Shown: piece by piece, positions 44,171 to 52,575 of the stretch
Numbering within the stretch: position 1 is the stretch's first letter
Layout: each line of letters begins with the position of its first letter
From: DASWLF01 sp963768765
Lineage (GTDB): Bacteria; Desulfobacterota; Desulfobaccia; Desulfobaccales; 0-14-0-80-60-11
Direction: 5' to 3'
Assembly: GCA_963768765.1 (NCBI GenBank)
Contig: CAVYJK010000025.1
Span: 62,001 to 126,000 of the forward strand
DNA length: 64,000 nucleotides
Notes under the pieces: model-generated
The model's database searches: none
Told to the model about the DNA's origin: nothing
What the model saw: only the letters and a program-made list of their open reading frames with translations
Made by a program: the position numbers and the translations under genes

Positions 44171-45913
44171 ATGGGTGTGAGATTTTTCAGAGGTCTTAAG
44201 TTACCGGTAATCATCCTCAGCCTCGCCGCCTTAATCTGCCTCGCTTATCTTCGTTGGGGCCGCCCGCCCAGCCACCAGGCAAACCGGGTAACCCAGGAAC
44301 AGCCGTCCCGGGAACCGTTTCTGGAAAGTTTCTTCAGAAGCAAAAGCGTCTACGACGACGCTTTTAGCGCGGTGGGCCGGGTTGACCAAGTCCGGATCAG
44401 GGCGGGTATCGTTTCCCATCATTTCCTGGCGAGAAACTTAATTGCCGAATTTTTTGCCGGCATCGACCCGGAGGGCGTTAAGCGCGTCATCCTGGTGGGG
44501 CCGGACCACTACAAGCGCCTTGGCGGCCAAAAAGCCTTGGCCGCCGCCAGCCTGCTCCACTGGAAAACCCTTTACGGCCTGTTGTACCCCGACGGCCCCT
44601 TCATCCAGGGGCTGCTGCCTTCGGCCAACGCCGCCCTCAATGACGGCATCTTCAGGCAGGAGCACTCCGTTTACGTCCTGGTTCCCTTCATCAGGAAGAG
44701 CTTCCCCCAGGCCCGTCTAGTTCCCTTGATTCTGCGCAGCGGCCTGGACTATGGCCGGTTCCGCGAGCTGGGGGAAAAATTGCGGCAAGCGGCCGGCGGA
44801 GAAACCATCTTGCTGGTCAGCAGCGATTTTGCCCACGGGGTGAACGCCGCCGGGGCCCGCCGCCTGGACCGGGAAAGTCTGGCCCATCTGAGAAATCTCA
44901 ATCAGGCCAATCTCGGGAAGATCCACGCCGATTGCCGCCCGTGCCTGGCAGCCCTGGCAGGATTCCTGGGGGACGAAACCGGAGATTTCGTCCTGGTGAA
45001 CCATAAAACCGCCGCGGACTTCGGCAGTCGGGACCCTGACAATTTAACCAGTTACTTCACCGCCTATTATAAGAAACGGGCCGAGCCGAGCATCAGCCTG
45101 CTGTTCCTGGGAGACTTGATGCTCGACCGCGGTATCCGCAAAGTCGCCCGGGAAATGGGGAACGATTACCTTTTTGCGGGGGTGTCGGAGCTAAAGCCCG
45201 AGCCCGCCCTGATCGTCGCCAATCTGGAAGGCCCCATTACCGACCAGCCATCGGTGAGTCTGGGCAGCCCCTGCCGCCGGAAAGATCATTATACCTTCAC
45301 CTTTGACCCGTCCTGGGCCGCAACCTTGAAGCGGCACCGCATCAATCTGGTCCACCTGGGCAACAACCACATCCTGGATTTCGGCGAAGGTGGCCTGAAG
45401 CAAACCAGGAGGCACCTCCGGCTCGCCGGGGTGGATTATTTCGGGGACCCGCTAAGTAGCGACCGGCGCTGGGTAATCAAACAGGTTGCCGGCCTGAGAC
45501 TGGCCTTCGTCAGCTTCAATCAGTTTGCCGGCGGGAGCCTGGAACAAACCCTAAAGGACCTTAAGAACCTCAGGCCCCGGACCGATCTGGTGGTCGTCTA
45601 TGCCCACTGGGGCCGCGAATACCGCCCCGAGCCTGGAGACCGCCTCAGGAGATGGGCCCACCTCTTCGTGGACGCGGGGGCGGACCTGGTCATCGGGTCC
45701 CATTCCCACACGGTGCAGCCCCGGGAAGAATATCAAGGCAAAAGGATTTACTATTCCCTGGGAAACTTTATCTTTGACCGGTACGACAAGGAAGAAGCCT
45801 GCCGGGGCCTGGCCGTCCAGGTCAGAGTCCAGCCTGCCAACCTTTATATGCACTTTGCGGAAGTCCCGCTCTCCCTAGAAAAGAATGGACAAACCACGAT
45901 TAAAGGCAAATAA
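44171..45913 (+). CDS. Memo-like (AmmeMemoRadiSam B) and CapA fusion protein
   Basis: 580 aa, one intact frame. N-terminal membrane anchor (PVIILSLAALICLAYL), then a Memo/AMMECR-system protein B domain (about 50-300): GIVSHHFLARNLIAEFFAGI, VILVGPDHYKRLGG, RQEHSVYVLVPFIRKSFPQA, LLVSSDFAHGV and a CxxC-like DCRPCLAAL. Then a CapA/PgsA metallophosphatase-like domain (about 310-560): LFLGDLMLDRGIRKVAREMG, IVANLEGPITD, INLVHLGNNHILDFGEGGLK, VVVYAHWGREYRPEP and GSHSHTVQPREEYQGKRIYYSLGNF. CapA proteins take part in poly-gamma-glutamate or related wall chemistry; Memo proteins resemble dioxygenases with a metal site. Joining both suggests a single periplasmic process. ATG near an interspersed repeat. 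Confidence 0.88.
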   Translation: MGVRFFRGLKLPVIILSLAALICLAYLRWGRPPSHQANRVTQEQPSREPFLESFFRSKSVYDDAFSAVGRVDQVRIRAGIVSHHFLARNLIAEFFAGIDPEGVKRVILVGPDHYKRLGGQKALAAASLLHWKTLYGLLYPDGPFIQGLLPSANAALNDGIFRQEHSVYVLVPFIRKSFPQARLVPLILRSGLDYGRFRELGEKLRQAAGGETILLVSSDFAHGVNAAGARRLDRESLAHLRNLNQANLGKIHADCRPCLAALAGFLGDETGDFVLVNHKTAADFGSRDPDNLTSYFTAYYKKRAEPSISLLFLGDLMLDRGIRKVAREMGNDYLFAGVSELKPEPALIVANLEGPITDQPSVSLGSPCRRKDHYTFTFDPSWAATLKRHRINLVHLGNNHILDFGEGGLKQTRRHLRLAGVDYFGDPLSSDRRWVIKQVAGLRLAFVSFNQFAGGSLEQTLKDLKNLRPRTDLVVVYAHWGREYRPEPGDRLRRWAHLFVDAGADLVIGSHSHTVQPREEYQGKRIYYSLGNFIFDRYDKEEACRGLAVQVRVQPANLYMHFAEVPLSLEKNGQTTIKGK

Positions 45914-45931
45914 TATGAGGCGATTTTGAGG

Positions 45932-46735
45932 ATGCATCCCCCGGGTACTCTCTTTCCAATGACCAAACCATCCGACGCCGCAAGGGGGAAGGACCCATGC
46001 CTTAATGAGGCGGCGCTGATCAACCCTGTCCGGGAAGCCGTTGAGGTCCCGGTGGCGGCGCGGGCGATCCTCACCTTTGCCCGTCCGGACTTCCTCCTTC
46101 TTTGCCGTCTGGCCCAAGCCACTGCGCCGCTCCGATACATCTGGGGTTGCGAGGTGCGGCTGGGCCGCTGGCAGGACCAAACCCTGACCATCGTAGCTCC
46201 GGCGCTGGGCGCGCCTTATGCGGCCATGGTGCTGGAAAAGCTCATCGTCCTGGGGGCCCGCATGATCCTGGCCCTGGGATGGTGCGGCTCTCTGCAGCCC
46301 CACCTGGGCGTCGGCAGCCTGGTGCTCCCTTGCGCCGCAGTTCCCGGGGATGGCACCTCAAGGCATTATGTCGGGGGAGAGCCGGAGCCGGACCCGTCTC
46401 TCTATGAGTTGCTCAAGGGTCGGTTGGCGGCTGGTGAGACCTCGTGGCATACGGGCCGCATCCTGTCTACCGATGCCTTTTACCGGGAAACGCCAGGCCT
46501 GGTGCGGCATTACCAGGGATTGGGCGTCCTTGCCATAGACCTGGAACTGGCTGCTCTCTTCGCCGTGGGCCGATATCGGCGGGTGCCGGTGGCCGGCCTG
46601 GCGGTGGTCTCCGATGAACTGGGCACCCTGACCTGGCGGCCCGGGCACCGCTTGCCCCTGTTCCACCAGGCCCGGGAAACGGCCAGCGGCATAGTGCTGG
46701 CGGCCGCGGCCCAGTGGGAGGCTGACCGTGTTTGA
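45932..46735 (+). CDS. Nucleoside phosphorylase-like protein (PNP/UDP family)
   Basis: About 267 aa, PNP_UDP_1 superfamily. Landmarks: ALGAPYAAMVLEKLIVLGAR, LALGWCGSLQPHLGVGSLVL (the phosphate-loop GWCGSLQ), SRHYVGGEPEPDPSLYELLK, ILSTDAFYRETPGLV and the purine/ribose-binding stretch AIDLELAALFAVGRYRRVPV then VVSDELGTLTWRPGH. Start uncertain among ATG 45932, a TTG at 45926 and ATG 45959. The stop lies inside the next gene (8-base overlap), so the two are probably translated together. Whether it cleaves uridine, MTA or another nucleoside is not decided by sequence. Confidence 0.87.
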   Translation: MHPPGTLFPMTKPSDAARGKDPCLNEAALINPVREAVEVPVAARAILTFARPDFLLLCRLAQATAPLRYIWGCEVRLGRWQDQTLTIVAPALGAPYAAMVLEKLIVLGARMILALGWCGSLQPHLGVGSLVLPCAAVPGDGTSRHYVGGEPEPDPSLYELLKGRLAAGETSWHTGRILSTDAFYRETPGLVRHYQGLGVLAIDLELAALFAVGRYRRVPVAGLAVVSDELGTLTWRPGHRLPLFHQARETASGIVLAAAAQWEADRV

Positions 46736-47787
46736 AGGCGGTCTTCTGGCCCTGGATGTGGGAGGCGGCACCCAGGACCTCATCATCTGGGATCCGGGCC
46801 AGCCCGTGGAAAACGCGGTAAAGATGGTGCTGCCGGCCCCCACCCAGGTCCTGGCCCGGCGCATCCGCCGTCTGACCGCCCAGGGCCGCCCCCTTTTCCT
46901 GGGGGGCCGGCTCATGGGGGGCGGCGCGGTGACCGGGGCGGTGCGGCACCATCTGGCCCAGGGACTGCGGGTCTACGCCAGCCCCCAGGCGGCCTTGACT
47001 CTGAGCGACCGCCTGCAAGTGGTGCAGCAATGGGGCGTCATTCTCACCGACCAGCCGCCCCCGGAGGCCGCGGCCCTGAGCCTGGGGGACCTGGACGTTG
47101 GACGGCCTGCGCCGCACCCTGGCTGCCTTCGAGGTCCCCTTTCCCAGCCGCTTTGCCGTGGCGGTGCAAGACCACGGCTTTTATCCGCAAGGCAGCAACC
47201 GCCGGTTCCGCTTCCAGTTTTGGGAAGATTTCTTGGCCCGGGGGGGCGCCTTAAGCGACCTGACTTTTCGGCAGCCGCCGCCATTTTTCACCCGGATGCG
47301 GGAGGTGGCCGAAACCCTCCCCGGAGCCCTGCTGATGGACACCTGCGCCGCCGGAGTCCGGGGGGCTTTGCTGGATAAAGAGGTCCGGGGCCGGGTGGAG
47401 GAGGGCGTCATGGTGGTAAACCTGGGCAATGCCCACACCTTCGCAGCCCTGGTGCGGGGGGCGCGCCTCTACGGGATTTACGAGCATCACACCGGGCTGC
47501 TGAACCCGTCTAAGCTTTTTTCTCATCTCACCCGCTTCCAGGCCGGGGACCTCACCAACGAGGAGATCTTTGCCGATCAAGGACATGGCTGCGCCTACGC
47601 CCCGGACTTGCCCCGGGAGCGGTCCTTTGCCTGGTCGGTGATCACGGGTCCCCGGCGGCGCCTGGCCCAGGGCTGGCCCGGAGGGGTCTTCGCCGCGCCC
47701 TTTGGGGACATGATGCTCACCGGCTGCTTCGGCCTCATGGCCGCCTACTTGGAGAAAGAAAACCTGCCCTTTGTATTTATTGATTAA
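46728..47787 (+). CDS. DUF1786 protein, one frameshift
   Basis: About 350 aa. The N-terminal EGGLLALDVGGGTQDLIIWD is an ASKHA-like phosphate motif, then LVLGRRIRR-type text, LGGRLMGGGAVTGAVRHH, and after an indel near 47095 FAVAVQDHGFYPQGSNRRFR, LMDTCAAGVRGALLDKEVRG, VVNLGNAHTFAALVRGARLY, GIYEHHTGLLNPSKL and the end FGDMMLTGCFGLMAAYLEKE. Family members are sometimes called pyruvate formate-lyase activating enzyme, but no radical SAM Cys motif is present, so I do not use that name. Function unknown; coupling to a nucleoside phosphorylase suggests nucleotide or cofactor salvage. Confidence 0.85.
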
Positions 47788-48182
47788 CCATGGCAGAAAC
47801 AAAATTGCGGCAAGTTTTTAACTGTGGGTTTTCAAGTGGAGTTGAGGCTGCCAATTAGCCAAGTAAATAAAACGGCAACCGTTGTTGACCATGGGTCACA
47901 AATGAAAGGGAAAATAATATTCTGGCGGAAATGATGATGCCAGAGGCTTACCATCGGGAATTTTTTTTACTATAAGTCCGTTCTTATTGAATGTGGGTTG
48001 ACAACGGTCATTATTTCACGGATGCTGGCAAACGATTGCCCAGAGGATGGCCGGCATGGTCGCCTAAGCTGGTTAACCATCACGGCCTTTTCCGAACCGG
48101 GATTTTGGCAGGGCGCCGGGGCTGGAGAGACGGAAGCCGCTCTCCACCGCGGCCCCGCTTGCTAAGAGAGGAGACTTAGGTT
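47788..48182. other. Gene-free stretch upstream of MBL hydrolase
   Basis: About 395 bases. No gene, no strong palindrome and no recognisable RNA. More AT-rich up to about 48000 than its neighbours, then a GC-rich leader to the MBL gene. Confidence 0.5.
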
Positions 48183-49025
48183 ATGGAGATCAGATTTTGG
48201 GGGACCCGGGGGTCGATCCCGGCTCCCGGCGCCCATACCCTGGAGTTCGGCGGCAACACCACCTGCGTTGAAGTCATCCTGGCTTCGGGGCTCCGGGTAG
48301 TCATCGACGGCGGCACCGGTTTTCGCCTCCTGGGCAAGCATCTCATTGACAACAACCTGCCGTGCCAGCTCTACCTGCTCCTCACCCACGGTCACTGGGA
48401 CCACCTTCTGGGCATCCCCTTCTTCATCCCCATTTACCAGGAGACCACGGAGATCCTGGTGGACGGCTGGCCCCCGGCCTTTCAGGCCATGACCCGGGTC
48501 TTCGACAGCCACATGGGGGACGGTTTCTTCCCGGTGGCCTTTGATCATCTCAAGGCCCGCATCGACTACATCAACCGCCTGGCCCGGGGCCCCCTGGACC
48601 TGGACGGGGTCCGCATCGACGCCATCGATCTCAACCATCCCCAGGGAGGCTTCGGCTTCCGCTTCCGGGAAGGCAAGCACACCATGGTGTTCATCACCGA
48701 CAACGAGCTGGGGGCGGCCAAGGGCAGCCGGATGCCAGACTTTGTCCAGTTCGTCTCCGGTTGCGACCTGCTGATTCACGATGCCCAGTACCTGCCCGAG
48801 GATTTTCCGGAACGCCGGGGCTGGGGGCATTCCAGCTATGAGGAGGTGGTGGACCTGGCCGTGCAGGCGGGGGTTAACAACCTGCTCCTTACCCATCACG
48901 ACCCCGCCCGCAGCGACGCCGAGGTGGAGCAGATCATCGACCTGGCCCGGCAACTGGCCTCCGGCCACCAAAACCCCCATTATATCGACGCCGCCCGGGA
49001 AGGAGCCTGCTACCGACTGCCCTAG
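48183..49025 (+). CDS. MBL-fold metallo-hydrolase
   Basis: 280-aa metallo-beta-lactamase fold protein of the cAMP-phosphodiesterase class II/PhnP-like branch. N-terminus MEIRFWGTRGSIPAPGAHTL and the metal motif LLTHGHWDHLLGIPFF (H-x-H-x-D-H), then DLNHPQGGFGFRF, DNELGAAKGSRM, LLIHDAQYLPEDF (D ligand), WGHSSYEEVVDLAVQAGV and LLLTHHDPARSDAEVEQIID. Full length. Catalytic metal ligands are all visible. The substrate is not clear; such proteins cleave phosphodiesters or thioesters. ATG 48183 preceded by GAGAGGAG. Confidence 0.92.
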   Translation: MEIRFWGTRGSIPAPGAHTLEFGGNTTCVEVILASGLRVVIDGGTGFRLLGKHLIDNNLPCQLYLLLTHGHWDHLLGIPFFIPIYQETTEILVDGWPPAFQAMTRVFDSHMGDGFFPVAFDHLKARIDYINRLARGPLDLDGVRIDAIDLNHPQGGFGFRFREGKHTMVFITDNELGAAKGSRMPDFVQFVSGCDLLIHDAQYLPEDFPERRGWGHSSYEEVVDLAVQAGVNNLLLTHHDPARSDAEVEQIIDLARQLASGHQNPHYIDAAREGACYRLP

Positions 49026-49054
49026 AGGCTATGGGAGCTCTGCAAAAATGGGCT

Positions 49055-49165
49055 TGTGGGGGGAGGGCCATGGACCTCAGGTCCCTGCCCTCCCCCCACT
49101 CCCCCCTCCCAACCTACTTAAGGGGCTGGCAAGGCGGGGCCTGAGGCCCCGACTTGCCAGCCATT
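49055..49165. repeat. Pair of long G/C hairpins before the GDT1 gene
   Basis: TGGGGGGAGGGCCATGGACC...GGTCCCTGCCCTCCCCCCA, then GGCTGGCAAGGCGGGGCC-TGA-GGCCCCGACTTGCCAGCC. Same order and spacing as the pair at 37716-37830, with different stem sequences. Confidence 0.85.
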
Positions 49166-49177
49166 TTTCCCCTCCTT

Positions 49178-49771
49178 ATGCACGGATTTTGGCTGTCACT
49201 GGCCCTGATCTTTGTGGCGGAACTGGGCGATAAGACCCAGCTGGTGGCTCTCACCCTGGCCACCCGCTTCCAGGCCGGCGTGGTCCTGGCCGGGGTTTTC
49301 GTTGCCACCCTGCTGGTTCACGCCTTCTCGGTGGTCCTGGGAGATCTGACCAGCAAAGTTCTCCCCCACCAGTGGATCGTGTTGCTTTCGGGCCTGGCCT
49401 TTCTGGCGTTTGGCGCCTGGACCCTGCGGGGCGACCGGGTGCATGGAGAAGACGGGGCGGTCAAGAAGATTACCTCCCCTTTTCTCATCGTGTCCGTGAC
49501 CTTTTTCCTGGCCGAACTGGGCGACAAGACCATGCTGGGGACCGTCACCCTGGCCACCCAGTACCCGCCGGTCCAGGTCTGGCTCGGGTCCACCCTTGGC
49601 ATGGTCCTCTCCGATGCCCTGGCCATCTGGGTGGGCCAGGCCCTGGGGCAGCGGCTGCCGGAAAGGGCGGTCCGCCTGGGGGCCGCCGGGATTTTTTTCG
49701 CGGTGGGCCTCTTTTATCTGGTTCAGGCCGCCTACGGCCTGGGGCTGTTATCGGCAGCCGGCCTCGGTTAA
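49178..49771 (+). CDS. GDT1/TMEM165 (UPF0016) cation transporter
   Basis: 197-aa membrane protein with two copies of the family motif E-x-G-D-K-T: FVAELGDKTQLVALTLATRF near residue 13 and FLAELGDKTMLGTVTLATQY near 115, each in its own bundle of three helices. GDT1-type proteins carry Mn2+ or Ca2+ (MneA in bacteria exports Mn2+). Start ATG 49178; an in-frame TTG 24 bases upstream lies within the hairpin repeat. Neighbouring genes are unrelated. Confidence 0.94.
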   Translation: MHGFWLSLALIFVAELGDKTQLVALTLATRFQAGVVLAGVFVATLLVHAFSVVLGDLTSKVLPHQWIVLLSGLAFLAFGAWTLRGDRVHGEDGAVKKITSPFLIVSVTFFLAELGDKTMLGTVTLATQYPPVQVWLGSTLGMVLSDALAIWVGQALGQRLPERAVRLGAAGIFFAVGLFYLVQAAYGLGLLSAAGLG

Positions 49772-49962
49772 AAATGCCAGGTTCCGGGTCCAAAAAGGCC
49801 AGGGTTGCTTCTTAACCAATCAATATTTCAAGTTAAATTCAAAAACCGCCGCCCCCCTTTCCTTCCGGGGCCGATTTTAGTAAACTAAGCCAACCGATTG
49901 CCATCATTAAGATTTTTTTGGGGTCAGGGTAATTGGGGATAATTCCAGCCACCGGGGATCTC

Positions 49963-50532
49963 ATGGAGCAAGTTAAGCCACCACCGGACCGTCCCAACCT
50001 GGTCCTCATCGGCTACCGGGCCACCGGCAAGACCTCGGTGGGAGCCCGGCTGGCCCAAATACTCAAGCGACCCTTTGTGGACCTGGACCAGACACTGGTG
50101 GCGGAGGCCGGCAAGTCGGTGGCGGAAATTGTGGCTCAGGGCGGCTGGGAAGAGTTCCGGCGCCGGGAGAAAGAACTGGTGGCCCGCTACCGCGGCGTCC
50201 GGGGCCAGGTGCTGGCTACCGGCGGCGGCGTGGTCCTGGATCCGGAAAATGTTGAGATTCTGCGGGAAAACGGCATCCTCATCTGGCTCACCGCGGACCC
50301 GGCCACCATTCAGGCCCGCCTCCACCAGGATCAACCCGGCCAAAGCAGCCGGCCCAGCCTCACCGGACGCGACCCCGCCCAAGAGGTGGCGGCGCTGCTG
50401 GAGTCCCGGTGGCCCCTATACCGGGCCGCGGCCCAGATTACCGTCGACACCACCGGCCGCTCCATCGCCCAGGTGGTGGACCAGGTCCTGGCGGCCCTGA
50501 AAGAAAAGGAGGCAGCGCGCCATGGCGGGTAA
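49963..50532 (+). CDS. aroK: Shikimate kinase
   Basis: ATP-dependent phosphorylation of shikimate in aromatic amino-acid synthesis. 189 aa, P-loop LIGYRATGKTSVGARLAQIL near 20, DLDQTLVAEAGKSVAEIVAQ with the shikimate-binding Asp, GWEEFRRREKEL and LATGGGVVLDPENVE. Start ATG 49963; an in-frame TTG 30 bases upstream is possible. Its stop lies 11 bases inside aroC, with AGGAGG(C) just before the aroC ATG, so the pair is coupled; aroC in turn overlaps tyrA. Confidence 0.94.
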   Translation: MEQVKPPPDRPNLVLIGYRATGKTSVGARLAQILKRPFVDLDQTLVAEAGKSVAEIVAQGGWEEFRRREKELVARYRGVRGQVLATGGGVVLDPENVEILRENGILIWLTADPATIQARLHQDQPGQSSRPSLTGRDPAQEVAALLESRWPLYRAAAQITVDTTGRSIAQVVDQVLAALKEKEAARHGG

Positions 50533-51574
50533 CACCTTCGGCCAGGTCTTTAAGGTGACCACCTGGGGCGAGTCCCACGGCCCCGCCCTGGGGGCGGTCA
50601 TTGACGGCTGCCCGCCCCGGCTGCCCCTCAGCCCGGCCGCAGTGGCGGCAGAACTGGCCCGGCGGCGACCCGGGGTCCAGGCCCACGCCACCACCCGCCG
50701 GGAGCCGGACCAGGTGGAAATTCTCTCCGGGGTCTTTGAAGGCCTCACCACCGGCACCCCCATCAGCCTCATCATCCGTAACCGGGACGTCCGCAGCCAG
50801 GACTATGACGCCCTGCGGGAAGTCTTTCGCCCCGGCCATGGAGATGTCACCTTTCAGGCCAAGTACGGCATCCGGGACCACCGGGGCGGCGGCCGGGCCT
50901 CGGCCCGGGAAACCGTGGCCCGGGTGGCCGCCGGCGCGGTGGCTCAGATCGTCCTGGACCAGGCGGGCATCAAGGTTCTGGCCTACACCGTGGAGTTCGG
51001 CGGGGTGCCGGCCCGCTTCCAGGATGAAACCGCCATCTGGGACAACCCCTTTGCCTGCCCGGACCCGGAAGCCGTGGCCGCCATGACCGCCCGGGTTCAG
51101 GAGGTGAAAGCCCGGAAGGACTCCCTGGGCGGAGTGGTGGAAGTCCGGGTGCGGGGTTGCCCCCCCGGGTTGGGGGAGCCGGTGTTCGACAAGCTGGACG
51201 CGGCCCTGGCCCAGGCGGCGATGTCCGTGGGCGCGGTCAAGGGAGTGGAAATCGGCGCCGGCTTCGCCGCCGCCCGCATGATGGGCTCGGAGCACAACGA
51301 CCCCATCATTCCCGGGGGCTTCGCCTCCAACCACGCCGGCGGCATCCTGGCGGGCATCTCCAACGGCGACGAGATTATCGTCAGGGCCGCGGTGAAACCC
51401 ATTCCCTCCATCGCCCGGGAGCAGCAGACCGTGGACCTGGCGGGGAATCCCCGGACCCTGACCATTGCCGGACGCCACGATGTCAGCGCCATTCCCCGCA
51501 TCGTGCCCGTCCTGCAGGCCATGGTGCGCCTCACCCTGGTGGACTTTCTCCTGCGCCAGAGGGCCATCTCATGA
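50522..51574 (+). CDS. aroC: Chorismate synthase
   Basis: Forms chorismate from EPSP with reduced FMN. 350 aa. Signatures: GNTFGQVFKVTTWGESHGPA near the start, RDVRSQDYDALREVFRPGHG, GDVTFQAKYGIRDHRGGGRA, SARETVARVAAGAVAQIVLD, GVEIGAGFAAARMMGSEHND, GISNGDEIIVRAAVKPIPSI and the C-terminal GRHDVSAIPRIVPVLQAM. Complete and intact. Between aroK and tyrA, all overlapping. Confidence 0.97.
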   Translation: MAGNTFGQVFKVTTWGESHGPALGAVIDGCPPRLPLSPAAVAAELARRRPGVQAHATTRREPDQVEILSGVFEGLTTGTPISLIIRNRDVRSQDYDALREVFRPGHGDVTFQAKYGIRDHRGGGRASARETVARVAAGAVAQIVLDQAGIKVLAYTVEFGGVPARFQDETAIWDNPFACPDPEAVAAMTARVQEVKARKDSLGGVVEVRVRGCPPGLGEPVFDKLDAALAQAAMSVGAVKGVEIGAGFAAARMMGSEHNDPIIPGGFASNHAGGILAGISNGDEIIVRAAVKPIPSIAREQQTVDLAGNPRTLTIAGRHDVSAIPRIVPVLQAMVRLTLVDFLLRQRAIS

Positions 51575-52383
51575 CCGTGAAGGTGGGCCTCATCGGCGGC
51601 CAGGGCCAGATGGGCCGCTGGTTCAAGCGCTTTTTTGAGTCCCAGGGGCTGGAAGTCCTGGTGGCCGACCTGGACACCTCCCGGACTCCCCAGGAAGTGG
51701 CCGGCCTGGCGGACGTGGTGGTGCTTTCCGTGCCCATTCCCAAGGTGAAGGAGGTGGTCCGGGCGGTGGCCCCCCATCTCAGCCCCGAAGCTGCCCTCAT
51801 GGACCTCACTTCGGTGAAGCAGGGCCCCATGAGGTCCATGTTGGCCCATTTCCCCGGCGAAGTGGTGGGCACCCACCCCCTCTTCGGCCCCGGCGAAGAC
51901 AGCATTGCCGGCCGCACCATGGTCCTCTGTCCCGGCCGGGGGGAGCGCTGGTTCAACTGGCTCAAGGCCTTATTGGAAAACGCCGGGGCCCGGGTAAAAA
52001 TCACCACCGCCGCGGAACACGACCGCCTCATGGCCGTGGTTCAGGGCCTGGCCCACTTTGTCCTCATCGCCCTGGAGATGACTATCCGGGAACTGGGCGT
52101 GGCTCCCGAAGACCTGGAGGATTTCGCCACCCCCACCTTCACCACCTTGCATAACCTGGCCCGGCGCCTCTTGAGCCAGGACGCGGCCCTGTACGCCTGC
52201 ATCCAGCTGCAGAATCCTGCCAACCGGGTGGCCCTGCGGGCCTTGGAAGGGGCGGTGGCCGACATCCTCTACTTCATCCAGCGTCAGAACGCCGACGGCC
52301 TGGTGCGCCTCATCGAAAGCGTCAAAGAAGGCTTCATTTCAGGAGAGAACGAAGGGGAGAGCGGGGGCGGCAAAGGGCGATGA
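51571..52383 (+). CDS. tyrA: Prephenate dehydrogenase-type protein
   Basis: 270 aa, NAD-binding Rossmann motif VGLIGGQGQMGRWFKRFFES at the N-terminus, then VVLSVPIPKVKEVVRAVAP, LMDLTSVKQGPMRSML, VVGTHPLFGPGEDS (catalytic His in T-H-P), VVQGLAHFVLIALEMTI and the helical dimerisation end. It makes 4-hydroxyphenylpyruvate (or arogenate to tyrosine). ATGA overlap with aroC. No chorismate mutase domain is fused to it; the gene for that activity is not in the window. Confidence 0.9.
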   Translation: MTVKVGLIGGQGQMGRWFKRFFESQGLEVLVADLDTSRTPQEVAGLADVVVLSVPIPKVKEVVRAVAPHLSPEAALMDLTSVKQGPMRSMLAHFPGEVVGTHPLFGPGEDSIAGRTMVLCPGRGERWFNWLKALLENAGARVKITTAAEHDRLMAVVQGLAHFVLIALEMTIRELGVAPEDLEDFATPTFTTLHNLARRLLSQDAALYACIQLQNPANRVALRALEGAVADILYFIQRQNADGLVRLIESVKEGFISGENEGESGGGKGR

Positions 52384-52487
52384 ATACTCTAGGCCAGACG
52401 TAACTCCGGTTAGTGAATCCTGCCTCCTCAGAGTAGGCTGCCAACACGATTTTATAGCGATTTACCAGGAAAAAATATGATTCACTT

Positions 52488-52540
52488 GTAGGGGCGCACC
52501 CAGGTGTGCGCCCTGAGAGCGGGCGGACACGCAGGTCCGC
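52488..52540. repeat. GTAGGGGCGCACCCAGGTGTGCGCC palindrome and partner
   Basis: GTAGGGGCGCACCCAGGTGT-GCGCCC followed by GGGCGGACACGCAGGTCCGCCCCTAC. Two half-related palindromes of the GTAGGGGC family between tyrA and serS. Confidence 0.7.
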
Positions 52541-52575
52541 CCCTACGGAAAATATCTATTTGAGGGGCGACTTTC

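Noticed and set aside
46728..47787. Naming the DUF1786 gene a pyruvate formate-lyase activating enzyme
   Set aside because: No CxxxCxxC radical SAM motif; the label is a common database carry-over.
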